Of a DNA stretch of 64,000 bases, positions 18,157 through 26,576 are shown one piece after another (position 1 is the stretch's first letter; each line of letters opens with the position of its first letter). Position numbers and translations under genes: made by a program. Origin of the DNA: Lachnospiraceae bacterium OF09-6 (GTDB taxonomy: Bacteria > Bacillota > Clostridia > Lachnospirales > Lachnospiraceae); assembly GCA_003435055.1 (NCBI GenBank), contig QUMM01000007.1, positions 1 through 64,000 of the forward strand, in the 5' to 3' direction. The notes beneath the pieces are model-generated. The model was given only the letters and a program-made list of their open reading frames with translations, was not told where the DNA came from and did no database searches.

Positions 18157-19117
18157 AAAAAGAGAAGTAATATTGGAAGCAAAGCATATAACCAGAAAAT
18201 TTCCGGCTTCCCATGGGAGAACACTGCTGGCAAATAATGATATCAATCTGAAAATGTATAAAGGTGAAACACTTGGTCTGGTAGGAGAATCCGGATGTGG
18301 AAAAAGTACGTTTATGAGATTTCTGGTTTCTTTAGATAAGCCGTCGGAAGGAGAAATTCTTTATCGCGGTACAGATATTACAAAGTTACATGGAGAGGAA
18401 CTTCGTCAGAGCCGCCAGAATATACAGATGGTATTTCAGGATCCTACGTTATCATTTAATCCAAAGATGATCATCCGGGATATTGTATGTGAACCATTGA
18501 TGAACTTTAAGAGAATCAAAAAATCTGAAAAAGATGCAGTGTGCAGAAAGCTTCTGGAAATGGTAGAACTTCCGGGAGATTTTGCAGATCGATATCCACA
18601 TAATATGAGCGGCGGACAAAGACAGCGTGTTGCCATTGCAAGAGCGCTGGCTCTGGAACCTGAAATTGTGGTGTTGGATGAAGCAACGTCTGCACTGGAT
18701 GTATCTGTTCAGAAAACGGTCATTGAACTGATTACCAAACTTCAGAGAGAAAAAAATATTACGTTTGGATTTATTTGCCATGACATTGCATTGGTTCAGC
18801 AGGTTTCCCATCAGATCGCAGTGATGTATCTGGGAAATCTGGTAGAAACACTTCCGAGTGCAGAATTGTCTTCCAAAGCCATGCATCCCTATACAAAAGC
18901 ATTAATGGGAGCTGTATTTGATATTCATATGGATTTTTCAAAACCAATTGAAAGCATCGAAAGTGAGGCGCCAAGTCCGCTGGATTTGCCGAAAGGATGT
19001 CCATTCCAGGGAAGATGTGAACAATGCATGGATATCTGCAAAAAGGAACCGCCTCAGATGACAGAAGTAGAGCCGGGACACCAGGTGGCCTGCCATCTCT
19101 ATGGCGGAAAGAAGTAA
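18149..19117 (+). CDS. ABC transporter ATP-binding protein, OppF/NikE type
   Basis: Second ATPase of the importer, 322 residues. Walker A GESGCGKST, Q-loop NIQMVFQDPTLSFNPK, signature MSGGQRQRVAIARAL, Walker B IVVLDEATSALDVSVQ and H-loop FICHDIALV are all intact. The C-terminal oligopeptide/dipeptide extension is present, with the Cys-rich CPFQGRCEQCMDIC that in some members holds an iron-sulfur cluster. GGAGG upstream sets the ATG at 18149. Its stop overlaps the start of the MATE gene (TAATG), so importer and exporter are co-translated. Confidence 0.93.
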   Translation: MSEKREVILEAKHITRKFPASHGRTLLANNDINLKMYKGETLGLVGESGCGKSTFMRFLVSLDKPSEGEILYRGTDITKLHGEELRQSRQNIQMVFQDPTLSFNPKMIIRDIVCEPLMNFKRIKKSEKDAVCRKLLEMVELPGDFADRYPHNMSGGQRQRVAIARALALEPEIVVLDEATSALDVSVQKTVIELITKLQREKNITFGFICHDIALVQQVSHQIAVMYLGNLVETLPSAELSSKAMHPYTKALMGAVFDIHMDFSKPIESIESEAPSPLDLPKGCPFQGRCEQCMDICKKEPPQMTEVEPGHQVACHLYGGKK

Positions 19118-20436
19118 TGAAGAATACGAATTTAACCGAAGGAAGTATTGCAAAAGGGTTTATCTTATTCGCATTGCCACTGTTTTTGGGCAGTCTGTTC
19201 CAGCAATTATACGGCACCGTTGATTTGATTTTTGTGGGAAATTATATGGGAAAAACAGAGGCTGCAGCAGTGGGCGCAAGTGGAATTCTTGTAACTTGCC
19301 TGATTGGTCTCTTTACCGGTATATCTGTCGGTGCAGGTGTAATAACAGCTCAGTATTGGGGCGCAAAGAATAGAGAAAATGTGCGAAAAAGCATGGAAAA
19401 TGCGTTATTTCTTGCATTAGCCGGAGGAATTCTTCTAATGGCAGCAGGTCAGCTGCTGGCGTATTGGGCACTTCGAGCTTTGAATACGCCGGCATCCATA
19501 CTGGCGCAGGCTCTTGTATACATCCGGATTTATCTGTTGGCAATTATGTCTATGATTGTTTACAATATGTGCGCCGGAATTTTAAGGGCCATGGGAGATT
19601 CCAGAACACCGTTTCTGGTATTGGCTGCCGGTGGCTTTTTAAATGTGTGTATGGACTGGTGCTTTATCGCAATGCTTGGCTGGGGTGTGGCAGGTGCAGC
19701 TCTGGCAACTGTCGTATCACAGACTTTTACGGCAGTATTTTTAATGGTATACATTTTCCGAAAAGAAAACTTACTGAGACAGAGATGGAAGATAGAAAGA
19801 AAAATGAGCGGAAAGATTATAAAAATCGGAATTCCGCTGGGAATACAGGCGATGATTCTTACATTGTCTAATCTGGTAGTGCAGTACTATATCAATGGAT
19901 TTGGAGAGGACGCAGTAGCAGCATTTACGGTCTACTTCCGTGTGGAAACCATACTGTATCTTCCGATTGTTGCCTTTGGACAGAGTATTGTAACCTTCGT
20001 CGGACAGAACTACGGAGCTGGAAAATATGAGAGAATCAAGAAAAGTGCGATGGTATGTAATGTAATTTCTGCATCTGTCATAATGATACTTTCAGCTGTC
20101 ATTCTGATGTTTGGAAGAACGGTTTTGGGTATTTTCTGTCGGGATGAAAATGTAATCCGTCTGGGATTGCAAATCATAGGTGTATCTTTCCCGTTTTATT
20201 TCATCTATTCGATCATGGAAGTAACAGGTGGTCTGGTAAGAGGCCTTGGAAAAACAATTCAGTCCATGATAATTGTAGTTGTGACACTTTGTATTTGCAG
20301 AATTGGAATCTTGAAATTATTTGTAGATCAGTTCCATAGTCTGCGGATGGTGGCAGCAGTATATCCTATCACCTGGTGTCTGGCTATGCTCGCATTTATT
20401 ATTTGTTTTGTGGACGTAAGCAAGAAAATGTTATAG
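19117..20436 (+). CDS. MATE family efflux transporter
   Basis: A 439-residue, twelve-helix multidrug/toxic-compound extrusion protein (NorM/DinF-like), which exports organic cations or other small molecules using an ion gradient. Family pattern: FALPLFLGSLFQQLYGTVDLIFVGNYMG at the start (read as adjacent segments), AAVGASGILVTCLIGLFTGISVGAGV and RAMGDSRTPFLVLAAGG. It shares a start/stop overlap with the importer ATPase, so it is part of the riboswitch-controlled unit. This suggests that something taken up or modified by the operon is also exported, for example an emptied carrier molecule. That role is inferred, and MATE specificity cannot be read from sequence. Confidence 0.9.
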   Translation: MKNTNLTEGSIAKGFILFALPLFLGSLFQQLYGTVDLIFVGNYMGKTEAAAVGASGILVTCLIGLFTGISVGAGVITAQYWGAKNRENVRKSMENALFLALAGGILLMAAGQLLAYWALRALNTPASILAQALVYIRIYLLAIMSMIVYNMCAGILRAMGDSRTPFLVLAAGGFLNVCMDWCFIAMLGWGVAGAALATVVSQTFTAVFLMVYIFRKENLLRQRWKIERKMSGKIIKIGIPLGIQAMILTLSNLVVQYYINGFGEDAVAAFTVYFRVETILYLPIVAFGQSIVTFVGQNYGAGKYERIKKSAMVCNVISASVIMILSAVILMFGRTVLGIFCRDENVIRLGLQIIGVSFPFYFIYSIMEVTGGLVRGLGKTIQSMIIVVVTLCICRIGILKLFVDQFHSLRMVAAVYPITWCLAMLAFIICFVDVSKKML

Positions 20437-20465
20437 CAACAGTAAGAAAAAGTAAGGAGAGACTT

Positions 20466-21521
20466 ATGGAACAAGTTACAATTGGCGGACTTACTGCAAA
20501 AAGAGGAGAAAAAGTCAACGGATTCATATCGGTAGAAGGAACTCGCATACAGCTTCCGGTGACACTGATCTGCGGAACACAGGACGGCGAAACGGTATTG
20601 ATTTCAGGTGGTGTGCACAATGCAGAATATGTGGGAATTCAGTCTGCGATTCAATTATCTCATGACCTGGAACCAGACAAGATCAAAGGACAGGTGATCA
20701 TCATTCACCTGATGAATCCAAGTGGGTTTGAGCACCGCACCATGAGCCTTGTATATGAAGATGGCAAGAACCTGAACCGGGTATTTCCGGGAAGTATGCT
20801 TGGCACAACAGCGGAGCGTATCGCCTATACAGTAGAACGGGAATTTTTTCCATTAGCGGATTATTATATTGATCTGCATTGCGGAGACGGATTTGAAGGT
20901 CTGGTTTCCTATGTATATTGTCTGGGGAATGCCAGTGAATATGTGGTAAAAAAGAGCCGTGAGATGGCAGAGATTGCCCATGTGGATCTTCTGGTGGAAT
21001 CCCAGTGCAATACAAGCGGTGCGTATAATTATGCAGGATCATTGGGAATTCCAAGTATTTTACTGGAACGTGGATACAGCAGTCAGTGGTGTCAGAGTCT
21101 TGTGGATGAAGATGTGCATGATGTGAAAAACATACTGCGCTATCTTGGAGTATTTAAGGGACAGGCACATCGTCATGAAAAGACACCGATTGATGTCAGT
21201 CCTGCCATTTACGAAGATGCTCCGGTAGAAGGATGCTGGTATCCGACAAAGCAGCCGGGAGAAACTTTCCGGGAAGGTGATGTGCTGGGATATATCAAAG
21301 ACTATTTCGGCAATGAATTATTCCGATGCATTGCAAGACAGGACGGCATTATTCTTTACGAAACTATCAGCCTCTGCATTATGAAAGACAGTCCGATGGT
21401 GGCCTATGGAATCTGGGACTTTACGAAACATGGGGAAATAGTGAAGAACTGCATTGTCTGCGGAGAAGCAGAACATAAGAGACATCATCATCATAAAAAA
21501 TCAGAGATTGACGAAGATTAA
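20466..21521 (+). CDS. Succinylglutamate desuccinylase/aspartoacylase (M14) family protein
   Basis: A 351-residue zinc hydrolase of the AstE/AspA branch of M14, which cleaves N-acyl amino acids or related amides. Zinc-site wording is intact: ISGGVHNAEYVGIQSA supplies H and E (about residues 40-43), and YYIDLHCGDGFEG supplies the second His (about residue 142). The C-terminal beta domain follows (GCWYPTKQPGETFREGDVLG). The protein ends in a His-rich tail (KRHHHHKKSEIDED). It is the last gene of the operon, 29 bases after the MATE gene and closed by a strong terminator. It may deacylate an imported ligand; that is inference. Confidence 0.82.
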   Translation: MEQVTIGGLTAKRGEKVNGFISVEGTRIQLPVTLICGTQDGETVLISGGVHNAEYVGIQSAIQLSHDLEPDKIKGQVIIIHLMNPSGFEHRTMSLVYEDGKNLNRVFPGSMLGTTAERIAYTVEREFFPLADYYIDLHCGDGFEGLVSYVYCLGNASEYVVKKSREMAEIAHVDLLVESQCNTSGAYNYAGSLGIPSILLERGYSSQWCQSLVDEDVHDVKNILRYLGVFKGQAHRHEKTPIDVSPAIYEDAPVEGCWYPTKQPGETFREGDVLGYIKDYFGNELFRCIARQDGIILYETISLCIMKDSPMVAYGIWDFTKHGEIVKNCIVCGEAEHKRHHHHKKSEIDED

Positions 21522-21577
21522 AAAAGTTTGGGGATCCTATTTGTCAGAATGACAGATAGGATCCCCAAACTTTTTTA
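21519..21577. terminator. Bidirectional terminator between convergent operons
   Basis: A 22-base left arm (21519-21540) pairs perfectly with 21556-21577, with an inner TGTC/GACA stem. A-runs and T-runs flank both sides, so it can terminate both the importer operon (+) and the AraC gene (-). Confidence 0.93.
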
Positions 21578-21646
21578 AAATTTTAGTGTAAAAAAACACT
21601 ATTTTTATGAAAAACAAACCATTTCCATAAAAATAAAAATATAGTA

Positions 21647-22637
21647 CTATGCTTCTATAGACTGCGAAAGTTTTTTCGCAGATTGGTATTTTTTTCGATA
21701 CTGATAAGGAGTAATCGAAAAGTTACGTTTGAACAATTTGATAAAATAGGTCAGATCGTGATAGCCAACCAACTCTGCAATATTCTGAACAGAAAGGTCA
21801 CTTTGTTCCAGAAGACTTCGAGTATGCTGAAGCCGGATTTCCTGAATGACTGTGGTAACGGTAGTACCGTTTTCGTGAAATAGTTTGCAGAGATAAGACT
21901 GACTGATATGGAAATATTCTGCAATTTCTCTGGCGGAGGTCAGAGAATAGTTATCACAGATATAAGAATAGATCTGATCATAACGCACCAGCGGAGTGGG
22001 TTGGAAGGTGAGACAGAGATCTGGCTGAGTAACTGCCGTTCCATAAGTGTAAAAAACATACCGGAAGAATAATAAAGCATATTTTGATGAAAAATCTGTT
22101 TATGATGGAATTCTTCGTACATTTCAGCCAGCAGGGCATCCAGTCTGTCAGAGTAGGAGACTGAAAAATAAAGATAATTCCAGTAATGTGTATGATACAG
22201 TATATTGGAACAAAAAAGAAGAAGGGTATTATTCGCTGAGATAAGATCGGAATAATGGCTTCTCAGAGAATCCAGTTTGAAAAAAATATGCAGGATCTGG
22301 CAGTCTTGATCAGGAGAAAAAGAATGAATTACCTGATGAGGGATCATACAAAAGGAATGCCTGGATAAAAAGACAGATTCCGGTGAGACAGTCAGATCTG
22401 TTTTATAAAATTTACAGGTGCAGTTCCCTTTAACAACAAACAGAACATCCACAAAATCCTGCTTACACAGACGATTTTTAAAATCAGGATCCTGCAAAAT
22501 ACTGCGATTTCCTCATTGCAGCGAAAAACGTCAGATTCTGTGATACAGCGAACAGAATTCTGGCTGCAGTTTTTGGAAATATCAGGAAAAAGCGCAGCAT
22601 CAGATGCAGTTAAGATAGATTGTAATGTCTGTTTCAT
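21647..22637 (-). CDS. AraC family transcriptional regulator, frame interrupted twice
   Basis: About 330 residues when two single bases are restored. The middle part (VLFVVKGNCTCKFYKTDLTVSP and following) looks like an AraC-type cupin sensor. The C-terminal part has two helix-turn-helix motifs: TSAREIAEYFHISQSYLCKLF and SVQNIAELVGYHDLTYFIKLF, ending SITPYQYRKKYQ. The frame breaks at the A-run 22496-22499 and near the GGGTT at 21998-22002; adding one base at each gives a continuous protein. It is divergent from the third riboswitch operon, so that operon is its likely target. AraC regulators that sense siderophore complexes (YbtA-like) are a known precedent. Confidence 0.82.
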
Positions 22638-22721
22638 AGCAAGCCTCCATTATGATGTACTGACAGTCATTATAACAGATGATGCAGGGAAGATACAGAC
22701 CAGAAACTAAAAAAACTGAAT

Positions 22722-22885
22722 AGTCGGAAAGGTGTACAAAGTACTTAATAAGGAATTTGGTGAAATGCCAAAACAGCCACCGCTACTGTGACAGGGACGA
22801 AAACCAAAAAATCACTGGAGAAATCCGGGAAGATGGTTAGTAGGAAGAACTGGAGTCAGGAGACTTGCCTTTCGTACAGAAAGAT
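22722..22885 (+). ncRNA. Cobalamin riboswitch 3
   Basis: A diverged but recognisable cobalamin riboswitch: AAGGAATTTGGTGAAATGCC, then AAAACAGCCACCGCTACTGTG, and downstream GGAGTCAGGAGACTTGCCT. The core deviates from consensus (CAGCCACCGCTACTG, where riboswitch 2 has CGGTCCCGCCACTG). A strong terminator follows at 22948. The region 22638-22721 between it and the AraC gene should hold the divergent promoters; only weak -10-like sequences are visible. Confidence 0.88.
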
Positions 22886-22947
22886 TCTGATTCGGATGGG
22901 ATACAGAAGACATAAACTCTGCCAGAGATGGCGAGATATTATTTATG

Positions 22948-22980
22948 CTGATATGATACCGAATCATATCAGTTTTTTTA
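22948..22980 (+). terminator. Riboswitch-linked terminator
   Basis: CTGATATGAT (22948-22957), loop ACCGA, ATCATATCAG (22963-22972), then seven Ts. It is the off-state terminator of riboswitch 3, 37 bases before the first permease gene. Confidence 0.93.
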
Positions 22981-23016
22981 TGTAAAATCCACAAATGAAA
23001 AAGAGGAGAAATGAAG

Positions 23017-23946
23017 ATGGGAAAGGTAATTGCAAAACGTTTTATATTTATGATTCCGGTAGTTCTGGCGGTTACATTTATTATTTTTATATTGAGTTTT
23101 ATATCGGCAGGTGATGCGGCCAGAGTACTGGCGGAGCAAAAATATGAACATCCGTCTCCGGAGCAAGTAGAAGAAGTGCGGCATGCGGAAGGATTGGATC
23201 AGTCGGTGTTGGTGCAGTATGGAAAATGGCTGAATCAGGCATTGCATGGTGATTTTGGAAAATCATATTCCACCAGAAAACCGGCTTTTGAGGAATTAAA
23301 AAGATATTTTCCACAGACGTTTAAACTGGCGGTTACGTCGTTTTTATTGCTGCTGATTGTATCGATTCCCCTTGGAATTCTGTCGGCAATGTATGAAAAC
23401 AGATTTCTGGATAAAGTCGTTCGTATTTTATCGTCACTCAGTGTATCAATGCCATCCTTCTGGATTGGCCTGATGCTGCTTTATATATTTGGAGTAAAGT
23501 TAAAAGTCATCTCTGTAATCGGAGGAAATGCCGGAGGCATCCCGATTCTTGCGGCATTTGCCATGGACATCAGTTCTTTTGGAATTATGACAAGACTGAT
23601 CCGGACAAATATGATACAGGTACTGAAGCAGGATTACATACGTGCCAGCAGAGCAAAGGGCTTGTCCTCTGTCAATGTGATTTTGCGTCACGGGTTGAAA
23701 AATATTCTGATTCCTGTGATGACACGTCTGGTATCGATGGTAATCGGGTTTTTTTGCGGATCTGCTGTGATAGAAAGCATTTTTTCCATTCAGGGAATCG
23801 GAAATCTTGCATTGAAATCCGTGACCACAAAAGATACTCCGGTGTTGCAATGTTTTATCTTTATTCTGGCAGTGGGTATTGTGGTACTGAATTTCCTTGT
23901 GGATATCGCCTATTCTGCGATTGACCGGCGAATTCAGTTAAAGTAA
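23017..23946 (+). CDS. ABC transporter permease, OppB/NikB family (second system)
   Basis: About 309 residues with six predicted helices, paralogous to the permease at 15595. Landmarks are GKVIAKRFIFMIP, FISAGDAAR, GDFGKSYSTRKP, SVSMPSFWIGLMLLYIFGVKL and the coupling loop DYIRASRAKGLSSVNVILRHGLKN. An in-frame ATG at 23011 is only two bases from AGGAG; the ATG at 23017 has normal spacing and is preferred. In this operon the permeases come first and the binding protein last, the reverse of the first system. Confidence 0.9.
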   Translation: MGKVIAKRFIFMIPVVLAVTFIIFILSFISAGDAARVLAEQKYEHPSPEQVEEVRHAEGLDQSVLVQYGKWLNQALHGDFGKSYSTRKPAFEELKRYFPQTFKLAVTSFLLLLIVSIPLGILSAMYENRFLDKVVRILSSLSVSMPSFWIGLMLLYIFGVKLKVISVIGGNAGGIPILAAFAMDISSFGIMTRLIRTNMIQVLKQDYIRASRAKGLSSVNVILRHGLKNILIPVMTRLVSMVIGFFCGSAVIESIFSIQGIGNLALKSVTTKDTPVLQCFIFILAVGIVVLNFLVDIAYSAIDRRIQLK

Positions 23947-23961
23947 AGGAGAAGGCATAGA

Positions 23962-24825
23962 ATGGGAAGCAGAAGAGCGCAAAAAACAGAAAAAAGCATG
24001 ATACAAAATCTGTATTGGAAACAGGTATTCCAGTCATCAAAAACAAAAATAGGATTCATCGTAGTAATCATTTTTGCAGTGGCAGCTATTTTGGCACCTG
24101 TGCTGGCACCGCATGATCCACTGTTGGTGGATGTTGCGATAAAACTAAAAGGTCCGTCTGCGGCATATCCTTTAGGTACGGATCAGCTGGGACGATGTAT
24201 TTTATCAAGACTTCTCTGGGGCAGCCGCTATTCACTGAGTTACAGCTTCACAGTACTTATGATTACGATATGTGTTGGTGTGCCGATCGGGCTGTTTGCC
24301 GGATATGTAGGTGGAAAAATTGATTCTGTGATTATGAGAATCATTGATGTATTTATGGCTATGCCGGTTTTTATAGTGGCACTTGCCATAGCAGGAACTA
24401 TGGGAGCCAGCGGCGTACATCTGATCCTGTCCTTATCGGTTGTATCCTGGGCAGAATATGCCAGACTTGCCCGTGCATTGACGCTTCAGGAAAAAAATAA
24501 AAATTATATGACTGCATTAAAAGCCGGCGGCTGTGGTCATGCCAGAATTATATTCAGACATATATTAAGAAATATCCTGCCGTCTGTGATTGCCCTGGCA
24601 ACCATGGAAATCGGTTCGATTATTCTGTCTATCGCCGGCTTTTCCTTTATCGGTCTGGGTGTGCAGGCACCGACACCGGAGTGGGGGATCATGCTCAGTG
24701 ACAGTAAAAGTTATATCCAGACTTATCCAAGTCTGATGTTTTATCCGGGCATACTGATTATGATCATTGTGCTGGCATTTAATTATCTGGGGGAGGGAAT
24801 ACAGAATGGAACAGCCGAAAAATGA
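23962..24825 (+). CDS. ABC transporter permease, OppC/NikC family (second system)
   Basis: 287 residues. It has a cytoplasmic N-terminus, a first helix (IGFIVVIIFAVAAILAPVLA), LGTDQLGRCILSRLLWGSRYSL, the EAA-like loop KNYMTALKAGGCGHARIIF and the terminal SFIGLGVQAPTPEWGIMLSDSK. AAGGAG precedes the ATG. It forms the channel with the preceding permease. The ATPase gene begins inside its 3' end (overlap of 20 bases), so expression is coupled. Confidence 0.92.
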   Translation: MGSRRAQKTEKSMIQNLYWKQVFQSSKTKIGFIVVIIFAVAAILAPVLAPHDPLLVDVAIKLKGPSAAYPLGTDQLGRCILSRLLWGSRYSLSYSFTVLMITICVGVPIGLFAGYVGGKIDSVIMRIIDVFMAMPVFIVALAIAGTMGASGVHLILSLSVVSWAEYARLARALTLQEKNKNYMTALKAGGCGHARIIFRHILRNILPSVIALATMEIGSIILSIAGFSFIGLGVQAPTPEWGIMLSDSKSYIQTYPSLMFYPGILIMIIVLAFNYLGEGIQNGTAEK

Positions 24826-25596
24826 TGTCCTGAAGGTAAAAGGATTGCATGTGGAGTTTCAGACCTCTCACGGAATGGTGCATGCAGTAAAAGATGTCAG
24901 TCTGGAAGTAAAAAGGGGAAGGATTCATGCATTGGTAGGAGAAAGCGGAAGTGGAAAGTCGGTTACGTCTCTGACCATTATGAATCTGCTTGCAGGAAAT
25001 GGAAGGGTGATATCCGGAGATGTGACACTGAACGAAAAGAGTCTTCTGAAGTTGCCGGGAAAAGAAAAGCGACAGTTATACGGAGACAAAATCGGAATGA
25101 TTTTCCAGGATCCGACGGCAGCGCTTGATCCTCTTTTTACAGTGGAACAATTGCTTCTGGAAGGTTTAAGAAAACATCACAGAATGAGCAAGAAACAGGC
25201 AAGAGAAATTGCCTGGAGAATCTAAGGATGATGAATCTGCGGGATCCGGAAGAACTGATGAACAAAAAACCATACGAATTGTCAGGAGGCATGTGTCAGA
25301 GGGTTATGATCGCTATTGTCATGTCCATGAAACCGGATTACCTGATTGCAGATGAGCCGACGACGGCATTAGATGTAACTGTGCAGAAGCAGATTCTGGA
25401 AGAAATCTATCAGTTATCCAGAAAAGAAAATCTGGGTGTGTTATTTATTACCCATGATCTGGGTGTGGTGGCAGAAATCGCAGATGATGTTTCGATTATG
25501 AAAGACGGTGAAATTGTGGAAAACGGAACAGTCGAAAATATTTTTTATCATCCACAGCATCCATATACAAAAAAACTGCTGGATGCTGTTTTATAG
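24806..25596 (+). CDS. ABC transporter ATP-binding protein, OppD/NikD type (second system), frame interrupted
   Basis: About 263 residues when repaired. Walker A GESGSGKSVT, Q-loop KIGMIFQDPTAALDP, signature LSGGMCQRVMIAIVM, Walker B LIADEPTTALDVTVQ and H-loop FITHDLGVVAEIADD are all present across the two frames. The break is after KQAREIA: one more C at 25212-25213 gives LENLRMMNLRDPEEL. GGGAGG lies upstream of the ATG at 24806. It lacks the long C-terminal extension seen in its partner. Confidence 0.9.
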
Positions 25597-25605
25597 GGGA
25601 AAAGT

Positions 25606-26544
25606 ATGAGTACGTTACTAAAGACAGAACATTTAAAAAAATATTATGGCAAGAAAAAAATTGTGAAAGCAGTGGACGATGTAAGTCTGGGAATCCATGC
25701 CGGATCATCCATGGCTCTGATCGGTGAAAGTGGAAGTGGAAAAACGACATTTGGAAAACTGATTGCCGGTCTGGAAAAGCCGACAGATGGAAAATTTTGG
25801 TTCCAGGGACAGGAAATGCAGGATTTTTCCGAAAAACAGTTCCGTCCATATCGCAAGAATCTTCAGATGATTTTTCAAAGCAGCAGCGGTGTATTTGATC
25901 CTGGATACACGATCGGGGAAAACATTCTGGAAATCCTGAAATTACATGAAAAACTGGAAGCAGATGAGTATGAAGATCGGGTAAAGGAAGCATTGATTCA
26001 GACGGGGCTGGATCCTGATATTCGCAACCGTTATGTCAGACAGATTTCAGGCGGACAGTGTCAGAGAGCTAATATTGCAAGAGCATTGGTATTAAAACCG
26101 AAACTTGTGATCTGTGACGAACCGGTATCCAGTCTGGATTATTCGATACGAAAGCAGATACTGCATCTGTTAAATGAACTGCAGGAAAAATATGAGATGA
26201 CCTATTTACTGATCACTCACGATTTGTCCAATGTTCCATATCTCTGCAAAGAGGTGGCAATTATGTATCAGGGACGAGTGGTTGAATTTATTGATCATAC
26301 GGACAGATTAAAAGAGACAGCAATACATCCGTATACAGTAGATCTGTTTGATTCCATTCCTGTGAAAGAACCGAGAATGCGAAGAATCGGATTACAGGAA
26401 AAGAAGATGTTTTCCGATACCATTCCGGAACAGGGCTGTCCATATCAGAGCAGGTGCAGTAAATGTACAAAGATATGCAAAGAGCAGATACCGGAACTGA
26501 CAGAAATTGAGAAAGGACATTTTGCGGCATGTCACATGCTGTAA
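25606..26544 (+). CDS. ABC transporter ATP-binding protein, OppF/NikE type (second system)
   Basis: 312 residues. Walker A GESGSGKTT, Q-loop NLQMIFQSSSGVFDPG, signature ISGGQCQRANIARAL, Walker B LVICDEPVSSLDYSIR and H-loop LITHDLSNVPYL are intact. The C-terminal oligopeptide-transporter extension carries CPYQSRCSKCTKIC and CHML, a four-plus cysteine cluster similar to the first system's OppF. It begins nine bases after the preceding ATPase. Q-loop and Walker B wording differ from consensus (QSSSG, CDEPVSSLD) without losing key residues. Confidence 0.92.
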   Translation: MSTLLKTEHLKKYYGKKKIVKAVDDVSLGIHAGSSMALIGESGSGKTTFGKLIAGLEKPTDGKFWFQGQEMQDFSEKQFRPYRKNLQMIFQSSSGVFDPGYTIGENILEILKLHEKLEADEYEDRVKEALIQTGLDPDIRNRYVRQISGGQCQRANIARALVLKPKLVICDEPVSSLDYSIRKQILHLLNELQEKYEMTYLLITHDLSNVPYLCKEVAIMYQGRVVEFIDHTDRLKETAIHPYTVDLFDSIPVKEPRMRRIGLQEKKMFSDTIPEQGCPYQSRCSKCTKICKEQIPELTEIEKGHFAACHML

Positions 26545-26576
26545 AAATAGAAAACAAACATAAAGGAGAGGAAGAA

